This document shows, one piece after another, positions 60,786 through 64,000 of a DNA stretch of 64,000 nucleotides. Made by a program: the position numbers and the translations under genes. This stretch comes from Halieaceae bacterium (GTDB lineage Bacteria > Pseudomonadota > Gammaproteobacteria > Pseudomonadales > Halieaceae): NCBI GenBank assembly GCA_902520195.1, contig CABYND010000001.1:62001-126000 (forward strand). Reading direction: 5' to 3'. Below the pieces are notes generated by a model. The model was not told the origin of the DNA. It did no database searches and saw nothing but the letters and a program-made list of their open reading frames with translations. The first letter of the stretch is position 1; every line of letters begins with the position of its first letter.

Positions 60786-63311
60786 TCAGAAGCTGTATCC
60801 GATCTGGACCCCGTACTCACGCGGCGGTCCGAAGCGAGAGAAGTTCCATAACGTCGCCACAGGGTTGGCCGATACGCGATAACGCTCATCAGTGAGGTTC
60901 TTGCCGTAGACCGAAATCTCAAAGCCCTGAGTGCCGGTGTACGTGATGTAACCGTTCACCAGCGTACGCTCCTCAAGCTGGGTATTGGCCTTCTGCTTGA
61001 TCACAGGATTTGCAGCGGTGCCGCCCTGAACATTTGCCGGGAAAGAGCTTGTCTGCGCGTCGTCCTGATAGTGCATGTTCACGTTGTAAGTGATCATGGC
61101 GCCACTGGAGAGATCCTGGAAGTAGCTCACGCCGATGCCATAATTGAGCTCGGGTGAGAACGGTACCTCGAGGCCACTGAGATCCGGATTGATCTGACCG
61201 CCCGCACCCGTGATACCTAGGTCCGCCGGGTTAATACCGGGACGATAGTCATCGTATTCATGATCCAACCAACCAAGATTACCGTCGATGCGAATGTTGT
61301 CTGTCACCGCCCACTGCATCTCGACTTCGATACCCTGCGCGGTGGACTCGCCTACGTTAACGGCTTGGGTTTCCTGAAACGTGTTACCCGCGGCGTCCTT
61401 GATCGTCACAACCGTGTCACGCTGCAGGCTCTCGTACGTCGTGTTGAAGTAAGCGGCATTCAAGCGAAGCGAGCCATCAAGAAGGTCGGCTTTGACACCG
61501 ATCTCGATGTTCTCGTTTTCTTCCGCATCGTAGGCCGAACATGAAGTCGGCGAACCGCAGGTCTCAGAGAAGCCACCTGCGACAAAGCCAGTGGCAAAGC
61601 TTGCGTAGCCCATCATATCGTCGGTGAATTTGTAGTCCGCCACAATGCGGAACGTGGTCTTGGTCCAGGTTTCAGAGTTCTTCTGCACGTTACCAAATGC
61701 AGACTCGGGTAGCGGGTTAGTGAAAGGACCGTCCCACTGATCGAGCGTAATGAAGTTACTAACGGGGTTGCCGCCACCGCCACCCAGATTAAGTCGAACA
61801 AAGTCCTTCTCGTCGTGGGTATATCGCACGCCACCGGTCAGCGTCAGACGGTCAGTGACCTCAAACGATCCATCGCCATAGACGGCCCAGGTCTTGCGAT
61901 CCTGAGAGGTATATTGAATCTCATAAGTTTCACGGTAGAAGTCGGCGGCCGCCAAGGGCAGAAAGAAACCGAGGTTACCGAAGACAACGAACTCGAGATC
62001 GTCGTTGTACATCGCGGCCCCACTCACAAAGTTGAAGGGTCCGTCGAACTGGCTGGCCACTCGCAGCTCCAACTGGCTTGTCTCACGCGTGGTGTTTCGG
62101 CTTGCGTCATACAGCGACGTGTAGGCCTCACCGGTATAGGTACTGGCGAGAATCTCGTCCTGGTCGCGCATCCCGGTGATGGCTTTGACGACATAGTTAC
62201 CGAGGTCAAACTCCATATTCAAATAGATGCCGTCAGCATCAATCTGGTGACCGCTGGCCATATCAATCGCTTTGGTCTGGGTATAGCTCTGGCCGGTAAT
62301 GAAGGGATCGCTGATGCCTTGATCCTGCCAGCCCGGGAATCCGATAATGGGCCAGATATAGCCCTCGCCTGAAGGAGTATCGTTGGCGGTGGCAGGCGTT
62401 TCTGAGTCATCATCAACGTGCTCAAAGATCAAGTCTGCCGCCATCCAGTCGTTGGGTTCCCAGCGGAACTTCAACTTGCCTGCTAGCACGTCTTTACCGC
62501 CAATGTTCCGACCATCTCCTGTGGTGGGATAGGTCGAACGAATGCTATCAGTGGACGGTGAATTGGGGTCACCCGTGACTTCACTACAGGCAAAGCACAA
62601 AAGGTCGCCGCCCATAGGCTTCGTATTCGACCAGTAGCCATCGGTGTAGTCGCGGATCACAGACAATCGGGCTGCCAAAGTGTCACCCAATGGGACATTG
62701 ATCGCGAACTTGAACTTCTCAATATCGCTGTCATTACTGGTGAACTGACCATAATTCACTTCGAACCTACCAGCGAGCTCCCCACCCACCTCGGGCTTGA
62801 TAGTGGTGAAGGCGATCGCGCCGCCCGTAGTATTCTTACCAAACAGCGTGCCCTGTGGGCCGCGGAAAATTTCGACCTGTTCTATGTCAAAGATCTCAAC
62901 AAACTGCGACTGCACGTGGTTGAACGCGTAGTCATCAACCGTCAAACCCACCGACGGATCCTTGGTCACCAGAATTGAGATAAAGCCCGTGCCGCGCATG
63001 CCACCACCGATCGCGTTGAAGCCGTTCTGCGGTGTGAGCGTCACGTTGGGAGAGAGCTGCGCCAGCTCGGTCACGTCATTCTGGAAGGTTTTCTCCAGCT
63101 GCGCCGCGGTAATGGTGCTGACCGCAATCGGCAGATCCTGCTGGGACACGTCGCGCTTGGTACCCGTTACGATAACCTCTTCCAGCGCCGAGGCAGTCAC
63201 CTCGCCATCATCTTGAGCCAGTGCAGGCAGTGCCTGTGAAGCGATGGCGACTGCTAGAGACAGCGCCATTTTGCGAGCGGGAAACCGCCCGAATCGGGTT
63301 TTGGTCGTCAT
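60786..63311 (-). CDS. TonB-dependent outer-membrane receptor linked to the E1/quinoprotein cluster
   Basis: 841 residues from ATG 63311 (MTTKTRFGRFPARKM); an ATG at 63356 opens earlier but lacks a leader-like start. Signal peptide (LSLAVAIASQALPALA), TonB-box region LEEVIVTGTKRDVSQQDLPI, plug signature IFRGPQGTLFGKNTTGGAI near residue 135, and a barrel ending in EYGVQIGYSF. It imports the presumed substrate or cofactor of the operon that follows in the same direction. Two palindromes lie upstream of its start. Confidence 0.92.
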   Translation of the reverse strand: MTTKTRFGRFPARKMALSLAVAIASQALPALAQDDGEVTASALEEVIVTGTKRDVSQQDLPIAVSTITAAQLEKTFQNDVTELAQLSPNVTLTPQNGFNAIGGGMRGTGFISILVTKDPSVGLTVDDYAFNHVQSQFVEIFDIEQVEIFRGPQGTLFGKNTTGGAIAFTTIKPEVGGELAGRFEVNYGQFTSNDSDIEKFKFAINVPLGDTLAARLSVIRDYTDGYWSNTKPMGGDLLCFACSEVTGDPNSPSTDSIRSTYPTTGDGRNIGGKDVLAGKLKFRWEPNDWMAADLIFEHVDDDSETPATANDTPSGEGYIWPIIGFPGWQDQGISDPFITGQSYTQTKAIDMASGHQIDADGIYLNMEFDLGNYVVKAITGMRDQDEILASTYTGEAYTSLYDASRNTTRETSQLELRVASQFDGPFNFVSGAAMYNDDLEFVVFGNLGFFLPLAAADFYRETYEIQYTSQDRKTWAVYGDGSFEVTDRLTLTGGVRYTHDEKDFVRLNLGGGGGNPVSNFITLDQWDGPFTNPLPESAFGNVQKNSETWTKTTFRIVADYKFTDDMMGYASFATGFVAGGFSETCGSPTSCSAYDAEENENIEIGVKADLLDGSLRLNAAYFNTTYESLQRDTVVTIKDAAGNTFQETQAVNVGESTAQGIEVEMQWAVTDNIRIDGNLGWLDHEYDDYRPGINPADLGITGAGGQINPDLSGLEVPFSPELNYGIGVSYFQDLSSGAMITYNVNMHYQDDAQTSSFPANVQGGTAANPVIKQKANTQLEERTLVNGYITYTGTQGFEISVYGKNLTDERYRVSANPVATLWNFSRFGPPREYGVQIGYSF

Positions 63312-63352
63312 GGCATGTTCCTGTTGTGTTTTTTTAATGTATTGCGGCGCTA

Positions 63353-63380
63353 ACACCAGTGGTGTCGCGGCTCAAGCCGC
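63353..63380. promoter_or_regulatory. Two adjacent palindromes upstream of the TonB receptor
   Basis: ACACCA-G-TGGTGT (63353-63365) and, one base later, GCGGCT-CA-AGCCGC (63367-63380). Both are perfect. They lie 42-69 bp upstream of the receptor start and about 94-121 bp before the divergent M24 gene, so either operator sites or a 5' UTR structure. Confidence 0.45.
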
Positions 63381-63473
63381 TTGCTGAACGCCAACAAGTA
63401 TCAGAATACTGCTAAAATTTTGTCCGTACAAGCACCCAAAAAATGACAAAAACGGGGCTTGGTTGGAGGGGAA

Positions 63474-64000
63474 ATGAACAGTTATTTGCAGAAAATAGGC
63501 CGCATCCGGGCTCAGTTGGCATCAGAGGGCGCCGCCGGGGCGGTACTTAGCACACCTGACAATATTTTTTATGCCACCGGATTCAGCTCCGTCATGGACG
63601 GCTGGCATTTGGTGGAACCGATCGCCGCGGTTTTTGTCCCCGCCGATGCGGCATCGCCAGTGGTCCTGATACTGCCCGAAGCCAGTGTGATCTCACCCAT
63701 TGTCTCCGAGCGCGGCGGGCACCCGGTCCACTTCGACCGACTAGCCACCTTCGACATGCTGAATTTCTGTGAGACCGCGCGCGCCGAAGATGCCCATCTA
63801 GCACTGCCCAAGGACCTGCTGGCTGAGCTGGGCGGCGTCATGGAGCAAGTTGAGGGTCAGTGCGAACCCGACATCATTCACAGCATCGCAGCCTGTCTGT
63901 CACGTCATGTATCCAAGAGGGAGCAGATTCTGTTTGATGACCTTCGCGTGGCCGCGCGGGTCGAAGCTTTAGCGGGACAGGCATCAGGCGATGCGTTGGA
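63474..64000 (+). CDS. M24-family (Xaa-Pro peptidase/creatinase-like) protein, 3' end beyond window
   Basis: The ATG at 63474 follows GGAGGGG at a good distance. The 175 visible residues start MNSYLQKIGRIRAQLASEG and include DNIFYATGFSS and VVLILPEASV, matching the N-terminal creatinase domain that precedes the M24 metallopeptidase domain. The frame stays open to the end of the window, so the pita-bread catalytic domain with its five metal ligands is not seen. Creatinase, Xaa-Pro aminopeptidase or DMSP-lyase-like (DddP-type) functions remain possible. Confidence 0.7.
   Translation, partial: MNSYLQKIGRIRAQLASEGAAGAVLSTPDNIFYATGFSSVMDGWHLVEPIAAVFVPADAASPVVLILPEASVISPIVSERGGHPVHFDRLATFDMLNFCETARAEDAHLALPKDLLAELGGVMEQVEGQCEPDIIHSIAACLSRHVSKREQILFDDLRVAARVEALAGQASGDAL

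Noticed and set aside
1-64000. CRISPR arrays, tRNA or rRNA genes, insertion sequences, prophage
   Set aside because: No regularly spaced repeats, no tRNA-like cloverleaf with a CCA end that I could recognise, no transposase or integrase reading frame and no phage structural gene were seen. Small RNA genes cannot be excluded by eye.

Overview
The window looks like a chromosomal segment of a marine heterotrophic gammaproteobacterium, most plausibly of the OM60/NOR5 (Halieaceae) type or a close relative. This is an inference from gene content: three TonB-dependent receptors, many acyl-CoA dehydrogenases, PQQ quinoproteins, a Coq4-type ubiquinone protein, BCCT and NhaC transporters, a glucosylglycerate solute pathway, and a GC content that looks close to 57-58% by eye. 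I see no tRNA, rRNA, CRISPR array, insertion sequence or prophage.

Layout. 0-6.5 kb (minus strand): a six-gene run ending in a HIT protein cut by the window edge. Its first four genes form a closed glucosylglycerate cycle: D-glycerate 3-kinase, glucosyl-3-phosphoglycerate phosphatase, glucosyl-3-phosphoglycerate synthase and a GH13_18 glucosylglycerate phosphorylase. 6.7-14.6 kb: patatin-like lipase, haloalkane-dehalogenase-like hydrolase, DUF1330 and SnoaL-like proteins, a saccharopine-dehydrogenase-like oxidoreductase, and a phosphotransferase/DUF6285/acyl-CoA dehydrogenase module. 14.6-28.5 kb: a zone of gene decay. It holds a frameshifted Sel1-repeat gene, an old-yellow-enzyme-type gene with three in-frame stops, an unidentified remnant, a desaturase with a 5' frameshift and a twice-frameshifted GGDEF gene. 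Between them lie intact genes: a GntR regulator, a comparatively AT-rich TonB receptor and metzincin protease, and small secreted proteins. 28.5-33.1 kb: two adjacent acyl-CoA dehydrogenases, Coq4 and an NhaC antiporter. 33.3-39.3 kb: a glycerolipid operon (HAD-PlsC fusion, PlsB, GpsA) and an M48 lipoprotein protease. 39.3-46.2 kb: BCCT transporter, TonB receptor and a TPR-sulfotransferase. 46.2-50.2 kb: a tightly overlapped valine/isobutyryl-CoA catabolic operon. 50.4-56.3 kb: an oxidative catabolic run (acylating aldehyde dehydrogenase, cytochrome P450, AhpD-like protein, PQQ dehydrogenase, cupin). 56.3-63.3 kb (minus strand): TonB receptor, thiamine-diphosphate E1 alpha and beta of acetoin-dehydrogenase type, a cytochrome c-PQQ fusion resembling polyvinyl-alcohol dehydrogenase, and a mini-E2 protein with lipoyl and E3-binding domains but no acyltransferase core. 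63.5 kb to the end: the start of an M24-type peptidase.

The most unusual system is the 56.3-63.3 kb cluster. An outer-membrane receptor, a periplasmic alcohol-oxidising quinohemoprotein and a cytoplasmic TPP-dependent C-C cleaving E1 with a catalytic-core-less E2 suggest stepwise oxidation and cleavage of a diol- or polyol-like substrate. The complete glucosylglycerate cycle in one operon is the second notable system. Several perfect palindromes (8962-8978, 41361-41375, 63353-63380) sit in divergent intergenic regions and are good operator candidates.
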